DNA of 64,000 nucleotides from JADLHS01 sp964594985 (GCA_964594985.1 CAZQNQ010000015.1:1-64000); one strand, 5' to 3'; shown: positions 42,150 to 51,630, numbered from the stretch's first letter. The notes: generated from the letters alone by a model not told the origin. Numbers and translations: made by a program.

Positions 42150-43076
42150 TTAACTCAGGGCTTTGACGGTGGCTTCGAGGCTCGCCGCGTCGGTGACATT
42201 CAACATCTGCGCTTCCTTGTTGATGCGTTTCATGAAGCCGGACAGGGCCGCGCCCGGGCCGAGTTCGATGAAGCGCGTGTAACCTTGCGCGAGCAGATGG
42301 CGCATGGATTCCTCCCAGCGCACGGATGAAGTCACCTGCTCAACCATCCGTGCGGAAATTTGATCCGGCGTGGAATGCGGCTGTGCGGTGACGTTGGAAA
42401 TCACCGGCACAATCGGCGCAGAAATTTTGGCACTCGTGAGTTCGGCTTGAAGTTTCGGTTGCGCGCTCGCCATCAGCGGCGAGTGATACGCGCCGGCTAC
42501 GGTGAGCGGGATGGCGCGCTTGGCACCCTTGGCTTTGGCGAGTTCACAGGCCTTGGTGATCTTGTCGGCCTCGCCGGAAATCACGAGCTGGCCGGGGCAA
42601 TTCAAATTCGCCAGCACCACGCCGGCTTCAGCGCAGACTTCGCGCGTCGGTGCTTCGTCCAGACCGATCACCGCCGCCATGCCGCCTTTGGTGACATCGC
42701 ACGCCTCCTGCATGAAGCGACCGCGCTGGCGAACGACTCGCAATCCGTCCTCAAAACTCATCGCACCCGCCGCCGTCAAGGCCGTGAATTCGCCGAGCGA
42801 CAAACCCGCCGTCGCCTCAAACTTCAGCGCGGGAACTTTTTCCTTCAGTAATTCAAACGCGACCCAACTCACGAGGAAAATTCCCGGCTGCGCGTTTTCG
42901 GTCTTGGTCAGCTCGGCTTCCGGGCCGTTGAAACAGATCGAAGTCAGGTCGTAGCCGAGCGCGGCGTTGGCGCGGTCGAACCACGCCTGGGCGGTGGGAA
43001 ACGCGGCGGCTAGGTCTTTGCCCATGCCGACGACTTGCGCGCCTTGTCCGGCGAATAGCAATGCGGTTTTGCTCAT
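42150..43076 (-). CDS. fabD: Malonyl-CoA:ACP transacylase
   Basis: 308 residues. It loads malonyl groups onto ACP for fatty acid synthesis. FAGQGAQVVGMGKDLAAAFP starts the family fold, the nucleophile Ser is in GLSLGEFTAL (usual form GHSLGE, His replaced by Leu here), R in VVRQRGRFMQ and the catalytic His in AGAYHSPLM. Normal length. Downstream HAD phosphatase is translationally coupled. The region upstream holds a repeat, so the promoter must be close to 43080-43130. Confidence 0.95.
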   Translation of the reverse strand: MSKTALLFAGQGAQVVGMGKDLAAAFPTAQAWFDRANAALGYDLTSICFNGPEAELTKTENAQPGIFLVSWVAFELLKEKVPALKFEATAGLSLGEFTALTAAGAMSFEDGLRVVRQRGRFMQEACDVTKGGMAAVIGLDEAPTREVCAEAGVVLANLNCPGQLVISGEADKITKACELAKAKGAKRAIPLTVAGAYHSPLMASAQPKLQAELTSAKISAPIVPVISNVTAQPHSTPDQISARMVEQVTSSVRWEESMRHLLAQGYTRFIELGPGAALSGFMKRINKEAQMLNVTDAASLEATVKALS

Positions 43077-43450
43077 AAAGAACGCGCATTAAACACAAAC
43101 TACAGTCGCAACGAAAGGAGAGATTTCCACTGGGGGTGTGACTGGAAGTGCCGTTCACCGCCGCGGTTCTTAATCGTAATCTTAATCTTCAGGCCCGGGA
43201 GATTAAGATTAAGAAAAAGATTAAGAGTAAGAGCCTAAGCGGCAGCGGCAGTTTCAGTCGCACCCTTTCCATTGCCACCAGTCCTTCGTCATCTGCCGGG
43301 TATGAAGATTTACGCGGCCTTGGGCGCGGCCAATCTGGCGTCGGTGGCAAAGGCTTCGTCAAAGCCATCAAGTTCTATCTGGCGGAACGGCTCGCTGGAA
43401 AAATCAGAATAAGGCTTTTGCATTCCGCCGGGACTTACTAGACTGCGGCC
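43077..43450. other. 374-bp intergenic region with family B element
   Basis: Apart from the palindromic element at 43134-43265 I see no gene. About 43290-43450 has no repeat or hairpin of note and should contain the promoter of the DUF1232-like gene. Confidence 0.6.
43134..43265. repeat. Family B palindromic element, copy 2, complete
   Basis: GGGTGTGACTGGAAGTGCCG at the left end and CGGCAGTTTCAGTCGCACCC at the right end are inverted copies with two or three mismatches. The interior has TTAATCGTAATCTTAATCTT and, beyond AGGCCCGGGA, the inverse AGATTAAGATTAAG, then a further AAAGATTAAGAGTAAGAG. About 132 bp, no gene. Confidence 0.9.
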
Positions 43451-43855
43451 ATGTCCGAGATCGCAAAATTCGTCAACAACGGGGCGGCTTCCATCACTCC
43501 CGGAGTCGCCGAAAAGGTGTTGCGACAATTGCCGCAGTGGAAACTGGAGTTCACCCAGATTCATGCGCCGCTGTTCCCGCATCTCGTGGATCAACTCGAG
43601 TTTCTCGCTGACGCCGTCGAAGACGCGCTGGAAGGCGTTTACAAGGAGTTGCCGTACTCGGCGCTGTCGCAGGCCCTTTTCGCCTTGGTGTACGCCCACA
43701 AAAAGGTTGGGATCATTCCCGACAGCATTCTGAGTCTGGGTTACGCCGATAACTCGAGTGTGGTGCGCGCGGTGCTGATCCAGAGCGAGAAGGCCTTTGC
43801 CATCTACGCTGGCACGCAAGGTGTGGACTGGCAGAAGATCACCAGCCAACCCTAA
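43451..43855 (+). CDS. DUF1232/YkvA-like protein
   Basis: 134 residues. The C-terminal part LPYSALSQALFALVYAHKKVGIIPDSI and LGYADNSSVVRAVL resembles the DUF1232 (YkvA) pattern, in which xxPxDxIPD(x)3P(x)2GYxDD is typical; here the loop reads KVGIIPDSILSLGYADN. The N-terminal half is unassigned. Function unknown in the family. It ends convergently 1 base before the hydrolase gene. Confidence 0.6.
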   Translation: MSEIAKFVNNGAASITPGVAEKVLRQLPQWKLEFTQIHAPLFPHLVDQLEFLADAVEDALEGVYKELPYSALSQALFALVYAHKKVGIIPDSILSLGYADNSSVVRAVLIQSEKAFAIYAGTQGVDWQKITSQP

Positions 43856-43856
43856 G

Positions 43857-44813
43857 TCACGGTTTCGGGGTGATTTGAATCGGGAGGGATTGGGGGATCA
43901 ATCTGCTGGTCTCGCCCGGTTTCTCCAATCGCAGGGAAAGACAACTCGTTTCCAAAAATTTCTGAAATGTCCGACGTTTCGCCACCACGTCATTGTGTGA
44001 CAGGTCGGTGTGCAGGAAGACGAAGCGGTTGGTTTGCAGTTCTGCTCCGAGCACGGCTTCGTCGGTGGTGGTCAGTGCCGGCTGGTGTTGTTCTTGCAAC
44101 GTGGCGATCATCTCTTCCGCGCGCACTTTGGTGCCACCACCATCCGTGTAGATATTGAGTAGCCTTCCCTTCGCCTGCTCGTTCCAAGCCAGAAAGCGCT
44201 CGGATTCCGCGTACAAGGCGTCAAACAACCATACTTCCCGCACCTGCGAACCCATCCCGCCATCGGCCACAATGCGCGAAATCACCCGATAACCGCCGCT
44301 GTGGCCGGAGAGAATGATTTTGCCGACCGAGGCTTCCGGCTTCAGCACCTGATTCTTTTGCAGCGTGACCAGGACTTCAGTCATGAAGTGTTTGAACCCA
44401 TCCACGTCCTCCAGTTTTCCGCCGGCGGAATCCGGCGCGTTGTGCGGGCCTTCCGGCACAATCAGGATGGCATTTCGACCGCTGGCAACCAGTTGTTCGA
44501 TCAGTTGATAATTCTGTAACGTGCCGGCCACCGTGTTGCGCCAGCCATGGAAGTGGATGACAAAATCCACCTGCGCAGTTTCACGAAACCCTTTCGGGAT
44601 GAACAAAGCCACGGTGCTGTCGGAATAATGCTTTGCGGCTGGGAAGAATTCGCTCTTGTAAGTGTGCCCTTCTGCCCGACTCGCATGGGGAAACGGAGCC
44701 GAAACGAACTGGGTCATGATCAACTGCCCAGAGGCTGCAAATGTTTCCGGCCTGGGCCCGGCCTGGGCCGCGACTTGCCAGAGGCAAAACAGGAGCAACG
44801 ACGACCAATTCAT
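43857..44813 (-). CDS. Secreted alpha/beta-hydrolase-like protein
   Basis: 318 residues from ATG 44813. Signal peptide MNWSSLLLFCLWQVAAQAG. VIHFHGWRNTVAGTLQNYQ is an oxyanion HGW-type loop and ILSGHSGGYRVISR the nucleophile elbow GHSGG; a His near DLSHNDVV is a possible catalytic base. It should act in the periplasm or on the surface. The target could be a peptidoglycan ester, lipid or sugar ester; no more specific family recognised. Confidence 0.7.
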   Translation of the reverse strand: MNWSSLLLFCLWQVAAQAGPRPETFAASGQLIMTQFVSAPFPHASRAEGHTYKSEFFPAAKHYSDSTVALFIPKGFRETAQVDFVIHFHGWRNTVAGTLQNYQLIEQLVASGRNAILIVPEGPHNAPDSAGGKLEDVDGFKHFMTEVLVTLQKNQVLKPEASVGKIILSGHSGGYRVISRIVADGGMGSQVREVWLFDALYAESERFLAWNEQAKGRLLNIYTDGGGTKVRAEEMIATLQEQHQPALTTTDEAVLGAELQTNRFVFLHTDLSHNDVVAKRRTFQKFLETSCLSLRLEKPGETSRLIPQSLPIQITPKP

Positions 44814-45058
44814 GGTCGGAGCATGACTCAATTCGGGATGAGGGATAGGAAAAAAGCTCCTCTCAAGTGACTCGGTGATTGCGGTTTGCCGGGGTGGGAG
44901 TGTCGGAACAGGACACGATTGTCTTCAAGCACCGCAGTTTCGGTCGTTGAATCGGCGAAATTCCGCGAAAAAGCCCGCTTGGCCAGAGGATTGCTTGTGA
45001 GGAACGTGCCCGGCATGTCGTTCCTTGGATCGCGCGCGGGCGAAGGCTTTAATCGAAC

Positions 45059-45910
45059 ATGGCAACGACATTAACGCAAGACGAGGAAGCCCAGTTGGCG
45101 CAGACGATTGAGATGTTTGAGGTCATCACTCAAACCCAGGCGCACGATTATCAGTCGCTGGAGATTCTCAAGGAAGCGTACAGCAAACTGGGCCGCGAAA
45201 AGGACGTCACCGCAACCGCCAAGCGCATCGCGCAGGCGTATGTGCTCGCGGGCCAGTTCTCCTCCGCCATTCTCGAATACGAAACCATCCTCCAGCACAA
45301 TCCGGAAGATCCGGAAGTACAGGCGGCATTGAAGGAAATCGAAGCCAAGTCAGCCGACGCCAATCAATCAGTCGGTGCTGATACGGCCAGCTTCCGCAAG
45401 TCCAGTGATTCCGGCATCACCGGATTCATTAAAAAACTCGGGACCAAGTCGTCCGGGTCAATTGAGGATGGCCGCAACCAGATGCACAAGCTTTTCGTGG
45501 ACGGCAAGATCATTGCGGCGCCCGATTTCGACCTCTGCTGGCCCACGCCCGATCTGTCCGCCGTTCCAATGGATGTGACCGAGCCGTTCGTCCAGGTCAT
45601 CGCCGACAAGGGATTGATGGTGGCGGATGCGGCGTTGAAGTTGATCAGCGATCGCACCCGCATCGCCTATCTGCCGCTGGAGAAGTACGAAATTGATATC
45701 GAACTGGCGCGGAGTTTTCCGGCGGAAACCTGCCGGCGCTGGTGTGTGCTGCCCTTTGACCGCATGAGCAAGTCGGTCCTGGTCGCCACGTCCAATCCGT
45801 TCAATCAACAGGCGGCCAGGGAACTCGCGGAAGCCACGAACAGCCGGCTGTTATGGTACCTCGTTCCGCCGGCCGATCTCATCAAAAACCTTCGCAAAGT
45901 ATTTCGCTGA
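45059..45910 (+). CDS. TPR protein with C-terminal MshEN domain
   Basis: 283 residues. Residues 20-105 form a helical TPR-like stretch (YQSLEILKEAYSKLGREKDV, LAGQFSSAILEYETILQHNP). A linker leads to an MshEN domain (about 195-280: RIAYLPLEKYEIDIELARSF, CVLPFDRMSKSVLVATSN) as found at the N-terminus of GspE/PilB ATPases. Known: some MshEN domains bind c-di-GMP; here the domain is separate from an ATPase, so this may be a stand-alone sensor. The PilB-type gene follows immediately, with the stop and start 2 bases apart. Confidence 0.7.
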   Translation: MATTLTQDEEAQLAQTIEMFEVITQTQAHDYQSLEILKEAYSKLGREKDVTATAKRIAQAYVLAGQFSSAILEYETILQHNPEDPEVQAALKEIEAKSADANQSVGADTASFRKSSDSGITGFIKKLGTKSSGSIEDGRNQMHKLFVDGKIIAAPDFDLCWPTPDLSAVPMDVTEPFVQVIADKGLMVADAALKLISDRTRIAYLPLEKYEIDIELARSFPAETCRRWCVLPFDRMSKSVLVATSNPFNQQAARELAEATNSRLLWYLVPPADLIKNLRKVFR

Positions 45911-45912
45911 TC

Positions 45913-47646
45913 ATGCCTCCCGTAAAAACATTTGGTGAACGCATCGCGGATGCCCTCGTGGAAGACGGCCTGCTGTCCAGCAAGCAGGTGGAAGAACTGC
46001 TCGAGCAGCAGAAGCGCGAAGGCACCCGCTTCGTCAAGCTCGTCACGGAAAAATCCTATGTCAGCGAACAGGACTTGACGGTCTCGATGGGCCGCGTGCT
46101 GAACGTTCCGCCCATCAACCTCGCCCGCCTCAGCATCCCGGCCGAAGTGGCCGACCTGTTGCCGCGTGAAATCGCCCAGAACCATCGCGTTCTCCCGGTG
46201 TCCCGCTTGGAGAACCGGTTGTTCGTGGCGATGGCCGATCCATTGAACGTCCTCGCCGTGGACGACATCAAGCGCATCACCAAGCTCGATGTCTCCACGA
46301 TGATTGCCTCTGAGAAGTCGATCACCGACAAGCTCAATTCCCTCGATGCAGCCAAAGGCGGCAGCATGGAGGACATCATCCAGGATGCCGCCGCCAAGGG
46401 CGTGGATGAAGATGGGGGACTTGAGACGGTCAATGAAAAGGCCGAAGAGGTCAACCTTGACCAGCTCGCGGCCTCCAGCGAAGAGGCTCCGGTCATCAAG
46501 CTCGCCAACATCATCGTGATGCAGGCGATCAAAGATCGCGCGAGCGACGTGCATATCGAGCCCTTTGAAAAAGTCGTCCGCCTGCGCTATCGCGTGGATG
46601 GTGCGTTGATGGATGCCACGCCGCCGCCGAAGAACATGCAGCTCGCGCTGGCGTCGCGGTTCAAGATCATGGCGAGCCTCGACATCGCCGAGCGCCGCCT
46701 GCCGCAGGACGGCCGGATGCGCGTCCGGGTCGCGAACAAGGACTACGACCTGCGCGTCTCCATCATGCCGACGGTGCACGGGGAGAAGATCGTTTTGCGC
46801 GTTCTCGACAAGGGCAATCTTTCGGCCAGTCTCGACAAGCTCGGGCTCGATCCCGACACATTTACCCAGTTCAAACACGCCGTGGACGCGCCGCACGGCC
46901 TGCTGCTCGTCACTGGCCCGACCGGTTCGGGCAAGACCACCACGCTGTACTCCGCCCTGAACGAACTCAACAACCCGATCTTCAACATCATCACGGTGGA
47001 AGACCCGGTGGAATTCCAGATTCCCGGCATCAACCAGGTGCCGGTGAAGAAGGAAATCGGTCTCACGTTCGCCAATGCGTTGCGTTCCATTCTGCGGCAG
47101 GACCCGGACATCATCATGATCGGCGAAATCCGCGACACGGAGACGGCGGAAATCGCCATCGAAGCGTCGTTGACCGGTCACCAGGTGCTCTCGACGATGC
47201 ACTGTAACGACGCGCCCGGCGCCATCGCGCGTCTGGACGACATGGGCATTGCGCCGTTCTTGATTTCATCCTCGGTCATTCTCTCTTGCGCCCAGCGCCT
47301 GATGCGCCGCATCTGCCCGCATTGCAAAGAAGCGGTCAAGTATCCGGCCAAGATGTTCCACGATCTCAGCATTGACCCGAATGCGTTTGACGGGGTGACC
47401 CTGTATCGGGGCCGTGGTTGTGATCGGTGCAAAAACTCCGGCTATTCTGGGCGCCTGGCGATCATTGAAGCGATGACCGTGAGCGATGAGATCCGCAAGC
47501 TCATCATTGCCCGCTCCAACACGCGCGAAATCAGCAAGGTCGCCATCAGTCAGGGCATGCGGACTCTACGCATGGTCGCGCTCGATCGCGCCCGCGATGG
47601 CGTTTCCACGCTGGAACAAGTCATGGTGATGACCTCCGAGCACTGA
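45913..47646 (+). CDS. pilB: Type IV pilus/type II secretion assembly ATPase (PilB/GspE)
   Basis: 577 residues from ATG 45913. MshEN N-terminal domain (VEDGLLSSKQVEELLEQQKR, VLPVSRLENRLFVAMADPLN), then the ATPase: Walker A VTGPTGSGKTTTLYSAL, Asp box TVEDPVEFQI, Walker B ILRQDPDIIMIGEIRD and His box TGHQVLSTMHCNDAPG. The tetracysteine zinc site is CPHCKEAV and CDRCKNSGYSG. It extends the pilus or pseudopilus. It is the only pilus machinery gene here, besides a pseudopilin at 3.2 kb. PilT/PilC are not in the window. Confidence 0.92.
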   Translation: MPPVKTFGERIADALVEDGLLSSKQVEELLEQQKREGTRFVKLVTEKSYVSEQDLTVSMGRVLNVPPINLARLSIPAEVADLLPREIAQNHRVLPVSRLENRLFVAMADPLNVLAVDDIKRITKLDVSTMIASEKSITDKLNSLDAAKGGSMEDIIQDAAAKGVDEDGGLETVNEKAEEVNLDQLAASSEEAPVIKLANIIVMQAIKDRASDVHIEPFEKVVRLRYRVDGALMDATPPPKNMQLALASRFKIMASLDIAERRLPQDGRMRVRVANKDYDLRVSIMPTVHGEKIVLRVLDKGNLSASLDKLGLDPDTFTQFKHAVDAPHGLLLVTGPTGSGKTTTLYSALNELNNPIFNIITVEDPVEFQIPGINQVPVKKEIGLTFANALRSILRQDPDIIMIGEIRDTETAEIAIEASLTGHQVLSTMHCNDAPGAIARLDDMGIAPFLISSSVILSCAQRLMRRICPHCKEAVKYPAKMFHDLSIDPNAFDGVTLYRGRGCDRCKNSGYSGRLAIIEAMTVSDEIRKLIIARSNTREISKVAISQGMRTLRMVALDRARDGVSTLEQVMVMTSEH

Positions 47647-47667
47647 ACCAGTCCCTTTCTTGCGAAC

Positions 47668-47710
47668 AAAAAAACGCCGATTCGGAAGCGAGTCGGCGTT
47701 TTTGTTTTTT
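47668..47710 (+). terminator. Terminator between pilB and fabG
   Basis: AACGCCGATTCG (47673-47684), loop GAAG, CGAGTCGGCGTT (47689-47700), then TTTGTTTTTT; an A-run precedes the stem on the other side. It can thus work in both directions for the convergent genes. Confidence 0.93.
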
Positions 47711-47722
47711 ACGGATCAAAAA

Positions 47723-48466
47723 TCACATCACCATGCCCCCGTCAATGGTCAGCACCTGACCGGTGACATAGCGACCGGCGGCGCTCGCGAGATACAGCGC
47801 ACCGCCCGCGATATCTTCCGCCTGGCCAAACATTCCGAGCGGGATCTGTTTCAACACACCTTCGCGCAACTCCGGTTTCAACTCCGAAGTCATGTCGGTT
47901 TCAATGAAGCCTGGCGCGATGGCGTTCACAGTGACCCCGCGTCCTGCGAGTTCGCGGGCCGCCGATTGGGTAAAGCCGATCAAGCCCGCCTTGCTCGCGG
48001 CATAATTGCACTGGCCTGCGTTACCGATGAGGCCGATGACGGAGGAGATGTTGATGATCCGTCCGGCGCGTTGCTTGGCGAAGGAACGGAAGAAGGCTTT
48101 CGTGAAATTGAAGGCGCCCTTCAGATTCGTATTCAGGACCACGTCCCAATCCGCATCGCTCATGCGCATTAACAGGCCGTCCCGGGTGACGCCGGCGTTG
48201 TTGACGAGGATGTCCACCTTGCCGCAGTCGGCGAGAATTCTGTCGGCGGCGACCGCGACCGCCGCGCTGTCCGCCACGTCCACAGCGCAGGCCCAGGCCT
48301 TGCGGCCCAGCGCGCGGATTTCCGCGGCAACCTTCTCGGAATTTTCCTGCGTGCGCGACACCACGACGACATCCGCGCCTGCGGCGGCGAATTTCAAAGC
48401 GATAGCGCGACCGATGCCCCGGCCGGCGCCGGTGACGACTGCGATTTGATTGGCAAGTTGACTCAT
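47723..48466 (-). CDS. fabG: 3-oxoacyl-ACP reductase
   Basis: 247 residues from ATG 48466. NADPH-dependent short-chain reductase of fatty acid synthesis: cofactor motif VTGAGRGIGRAIAL, NNAG, catalytic Ser in NISSVIG, YAASKAG (Tyr-Lys), and PGFIETDM. Normal length, C-terminal LTIDGGMVM typical of FabG. The open frame extends 13 codons upstream. It is not next to fabD but 5 kb away. Confidence 0.94.
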   Translation of the reverse strand: MSQLANQIAVVTGAGRGIGRAIALKFAAAGADVVVVSRTQENSEKVAAEIRALGRKAWACAVDVADSAAVAVAADRILADCGKVDILVNNAGVTRDGLLMRMSDADWDVVLNTNLKGAFNFTKAFFRSFAKQRAGRIINISSVIGLIGNAGQCNYAASKAGLIGFTQSAARELAGRGVTVNAIAPGFIETDMTSELKPELREGVLKQIPLGMFGQAEDIAGGALYLASAAGRYVTGQVLTIDGGMVM

Positions 48467-48523
48467 GATGCGGGAAAGCGTGTTGGGACACGCGCGCCGC
48501 GTCAAGCATCCACTGCGCCGGGG

Positions 48524-48650
48524 GGGTGTGACTGGAACTGCCGCTCACCGTTGCGGTTCTTAATCTTTTAATCTTCAGGCCCGGGAGATTAAGATTAAGA
48601 ACAAGATTAAGAGTAAGAGAAGAGGTTGCGCGGCAGTTTCAGTCGCACCC
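48524..48650. repeat. Family B palindromic element, copy 3, complete
   Basis: Left GGGTGTGACTGGAACTGCCG (48524-48543), right CGGCAGTTTCAGTCGCACCC (48631-48650), inverted with two mismatches. The interior TTAATCTTCAGGCCCGGGAG, then ATTAAGATTAAGAACAAGATT. Closely similar to 43134-43265. Confidence 0.92.
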
Positions 48651-48659
48651 CAGCGCCGG

Positions 48660-49235
48660 TCACCGCTTCTTCATCACCATCGGTTCGCTCCACGCGTTGG
48701 TGTTGGCGAGGTGCTTCAGCAGGAATTTTTGCAGCTCTGCCGTGTCGGCCGTCAGCGTCAGGCTGCCGCCTTCATTGGTGTCGCCTGCTTCCTTGGGGAC
48801 GATGATGTGGCGGAGGATCTTTGGGTTTTGCTCCACCAGTTTCGCGAGCCACTCATAGTTCAACACCTGCAATTCCAATGTCGGCGTCATGCTTTTGATC
48901 CGGAGCAGGAAATGTTCAGGCGTGTGATGGGCGGTCCGGAAGCGTGGCAGGCTATCGAGGAACTTTTGCCCGCCCAAGGCGAACAGGTGGGTGTCGAACT
49001 CGTTGGTTTCGCTGCTGCCGCGGATGGTCATCTTGTAGGTCTGGGCTTCAATCTTCTCAAAAACCCAGACTTCCTTGTCTTCCGCACTGGTGTTTTCGGA
49101 GTCACCCCAGGTCCCCAACAAAGCCGGATCAAAGGTCAAATCCTTGGCGGTGTAAAAGGGATAGATCGAGCTCACGACGCAACCGGCCAGCAAAACCAGT
49201 GTGAAGCCCAAGAGGATCAAGGTGAATTTTTTCAT
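48660..49235 (-). CDS. Predicted lipoprotein of unknown function
   Basis: 191 residues from ATG 49235. MKKFTLILLGFTLVLLAGCV has the lipobox LLAGC. The next residues VSSIYPFYTAKDLTFDPALL and GTWGDS resemble a small lipoprotein family that starts with a Ser/Tyr-Pro-Phe-Tyr motif and a calycin-like GxW, suggesting a beta-barrel. No function can be assigned. An upstream frame would add 15 residues before the lipobox. Confidence 0.75.
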   Translation of the reverse strand: MKKFTLILLGFTLVLLAGCVVSSIYPFYTAKDLTFDPALLGTWGDSENTSAEDKEVWVFEKIEAQTYKMTIRGSSETNEFDTHLFALGGQKFLDSLPRFRTAHHTPEHFLLRIKSMTPTLELQVLNYEWLAKLVEQNPKILRHIIVPKEAGDTNEGGSLTLTADTAELQKFLLKHLANTNAWSEPMVMKKR

Positions 49236-49356
49236 GGTTTGTGTGGGTGCTTTCTTAGGCTGATTGTCAGCCCGGCACAAACCTAAAATACCGATGCATC
49301 AAAACAGTTGGCTGTTTTCCGGAATTTCCGTGCGCCTGCGGTCGCAAAAACCGGAA

Positions 49357-51630
49357 TCAACTGACCAGTTGAATGCTGTTGAGCGCTTTCTCAAAATCGC
49401 GCACGGAAAACGGTTTGCCGAGGCAGAACTTGTTCCGCTTCGAGAGGAAGACCTCGGTTTGCGTATTGATGATGTCGCCGGACATGAAGATCAGGTTGCG
49501 CGCCAGCTTTGGATGCGTTTCCGAAAGGCGTTCGAAGAATTCCCGTCCGTTCATGCCAGGCATCTTCCAATCGCACACGGCGAGATCGTAATGGCAGTGG
49601 GCCACGCGGCGCAGGGCGCTTTCGCCGTCGGTGGCGGTGTCCACCCGATAGCCGGAGCGGGCCAGGATTTCCGAGACCAGTTGCAGGATGGGTTCTTCAT
49701 CATCAATCACGAGCACCGCTTTTCCCTGACCTCTGGAACGGTCTGTCAACGGCAACGTGAAGCGCGAGGTGTGATAACCCTGTTTGTCGGTGCGCAGCAG
49801 CTCCGTGTCGGTGGCGATCGGCAGTTCGATGATGAACGCGGCGCCGTGGCCATATTCGCTTTGCACCGAAATGTTCCCGCCATGTTCCTGCACGATGCCG
49901 TAACAGATGCTCAGCCCAAGCCCCGTGCCTTTTCCGACTTCTTTGGTGGTGAAGAACGGGTCGAACAACTTGGTCAGATTCTCGGTGCGGATGCCCGGAC
50001 CATCGTCCTGGAACACAACTTTTACCTTTGTGCCCGCCCGGGAGGTGCTGATGCGGATGCCGCCCTTGGGTTGATGCGCCTCGATCGCCTGACGTCCGTT
50101 GTTCAGGATGTTGATGAACACCTGTTGCAACTGGTGCGAATCCACCAGCGTGTTCGGCAGATGTGGATCCAGTTGCGTGCTGACCGTGATGTTGCTGGTG
50201 CGAAGTTGATAGGCCAGGATGTCCACGGCGGCTTCAACGAGGGAATTCAGACAGATCAACTTGCGCTCGGGTTTGTGCCGACGCGAAAAGCTCAGCAGAT
50301 TCTGCACGATCTTCTGACAACGCACCGCGCTCTGATGCACCATCTCCAGATGCCGTTTCTGCTCCGGGTTGGGGCTGTTGTGCTGGAGCATCTCGGAGAA
50401 GCCCATGACCGTCGTGAGCGGATTGTTGAGTTCATGCGCCACGCCCGCCACAAATTCGCCGATGCCGGAAAGTTTCTCGCTTTGGATCAACTGCGCCTGC
50501 GTGGCTTTGAGTGAATCCACGGTCGTCTCCAACTGCTGCCGCGAGAGCTTGAGATTTTCGGTCATCTGATTGAAGGCGTCGCCGAGGTCGCCGAACTCAT
50601 CCCGCGAATCGAGTTCGACGCGCTGCGTGAAATCGCCCTTGCCGATGGCTTCGGTGTGGGCGCGCAGATCCTCCAGCGGTTCGGTGACGCGCCGGACATA
50701 GACCCAGACGATGGCGATGCCGATCACGATGGCCGCCAGGCTGACGAGGACAATGAGTTGCTGGGTTTCGCGCAACACCCGCAACGGTTTTTCGTACGAG
50801 GAAAGCAGCAGATACCCCAGTTGGTTGGCGTCCCGCGATGATTTGAAATTGCCGCCCAGACACAGAAAGTGCTCGTTGTTCAGTATGAGTTTTTCGAGCG
50901 GGCCTGGTCCGGTGGCGGCGGCGTGGGCGATTTGTTCGGTCAACAAGGCTTTCAGCTCCCGCTCCCGGATGCTGGCAATGACCGGTTGGTCGTTCAGCAG
51001 CAGGAGCAATTCGCCCGTGGCCAGTTCGCGCGCGTCGTTGCGCAGGGTGTTTTCCACGCCGAACACAAACGTCGCCACCACCTCGTCTTTCAGCCGGATG
51101 GGTACGGCGACGACGTCCAGCAACTGGTCGCCATTCTGAATGACGCTGACCGTGGCGCCGTTGGTGACGGCGCTGGCGGCCAGCCCGGTGCCGGCCGACT
51201 CAAATTTATCAATCTTCACCCACGCATCGTCGGCGAGGGTCAATCGCGGCCCGTCCACCGGCGCGACCATGATGACCTCGGCAAATTTTTCGCGGATCAA
51301 CGTGCCGAGCGTGTTGCGGAGGGTTTTTTGCGCCGCTTCGGAAAACTCGCCGTGATTGGGATCGAAGAGAACGGCCAATGATTTGAACATCGGTTCGCTT
51401 TCCACTTTGCGATAGGTGGCGAGCAAGGCATCCATGCGCATCTGTTGGATGTGGTTGAGCACCGCGTCGGCCTTGGCCAGTTGTTCGCCCGCGTCCGCCT
51501 GCACCTGCCGGGTGATGCGTTGATTGATCAACCCCATCGAGGTGGCCATCAGCACAATCATGACCCCGACCACCGGCACGATGACCTTCATGCGGAAGTT
51601 GAGCAGGATGGCGCGCTTGAGTTTTCCCAT
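49357..51630 (-). CDS. Hybrid sensor histidine kinase with extracytoplasmic domain
   Basis: 757 residues. TM1 (about 15-34) and TM2 (about 291-312) enclose a periplasmic sensor of about 255 residues; then a HAMP domain (about 312-365), HisKA with H399 in GVAHELNNPLTT, HATPase with NNGRQAIEA, DDGPGI and GTGLGLSICYGI, and a C-terminal receiver with phospho-acceptor D687 (AVCDWKMPG) and K739 (LGKPF). The transmitter has no obvious Asp/His loss. It lies 1 base after the cupredoxin gene, so this system likely senses or responds to conditions linked to the porin and cupredoxin. No separate regulator follows in the window. Confidence 0.9.
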   Translation of the reverse strand: MGKLKRAILLNFRMKVIVPVVGVMIVLMATSMGLINQRITRQVQADAGEQLAKADAVLNHIQQMRMDALLATYRKVESEPMFKSLAVLFDPNHGEFSEAAQKTLRNTLGTLIREKFAEVIMVAPVDGPRLTLADDAWVKIDKFESAGTGLAASAVTNGATVSVIQNGDQLLDVVAVPIRLKDEVVATFVFGVENTLRNDARELATGELLLLLNDQPVIASIRERELKALLTEQIAHAAATGPGPLEKLILNNEHFLCLGGNFKSSRDANQLGYLLLSSYEKPLRVLRETQQLIVLVSLAAIVIGIAIVWVYVRRVTEPLEDLRAHTEAIGKGDFTQRVELDSRDEFGDLGDAFNQMTENLKLSRQQLETTVDSLKATQAQLIQSEKLSGIGEFVAGVAHELNNPLTTVMGFSEMLQHNSPNPEQKRHLEMVHQSAVRCQKIVQNLLSFSRRHKPERKLICLNSLVEAAVDILAYQLRTSNITVSTQLDPHLPNTLVDSHQLQQVFINILNNGRQAIEAHQPKGGIRISTSRAGTKVKVVFQDDGPGIRTENLTKLFDPFFTTKEVGKGTGLGLSICYGIVQEHGGNISVQSEYGHGAAFIIELPIATDTELLRTDKQGYHTSRFTLPLTDRSRGQGKAVLVIDDEEPILQLVSEILARSGYRVDTATDGESALRRVAHCHYDLAVCDWKMPGMNGREFFERLSETHPKLARNLIFMSGDIINTQTEVFLSKRNKFCLGKPFSVRDFEKALNSIQLVS

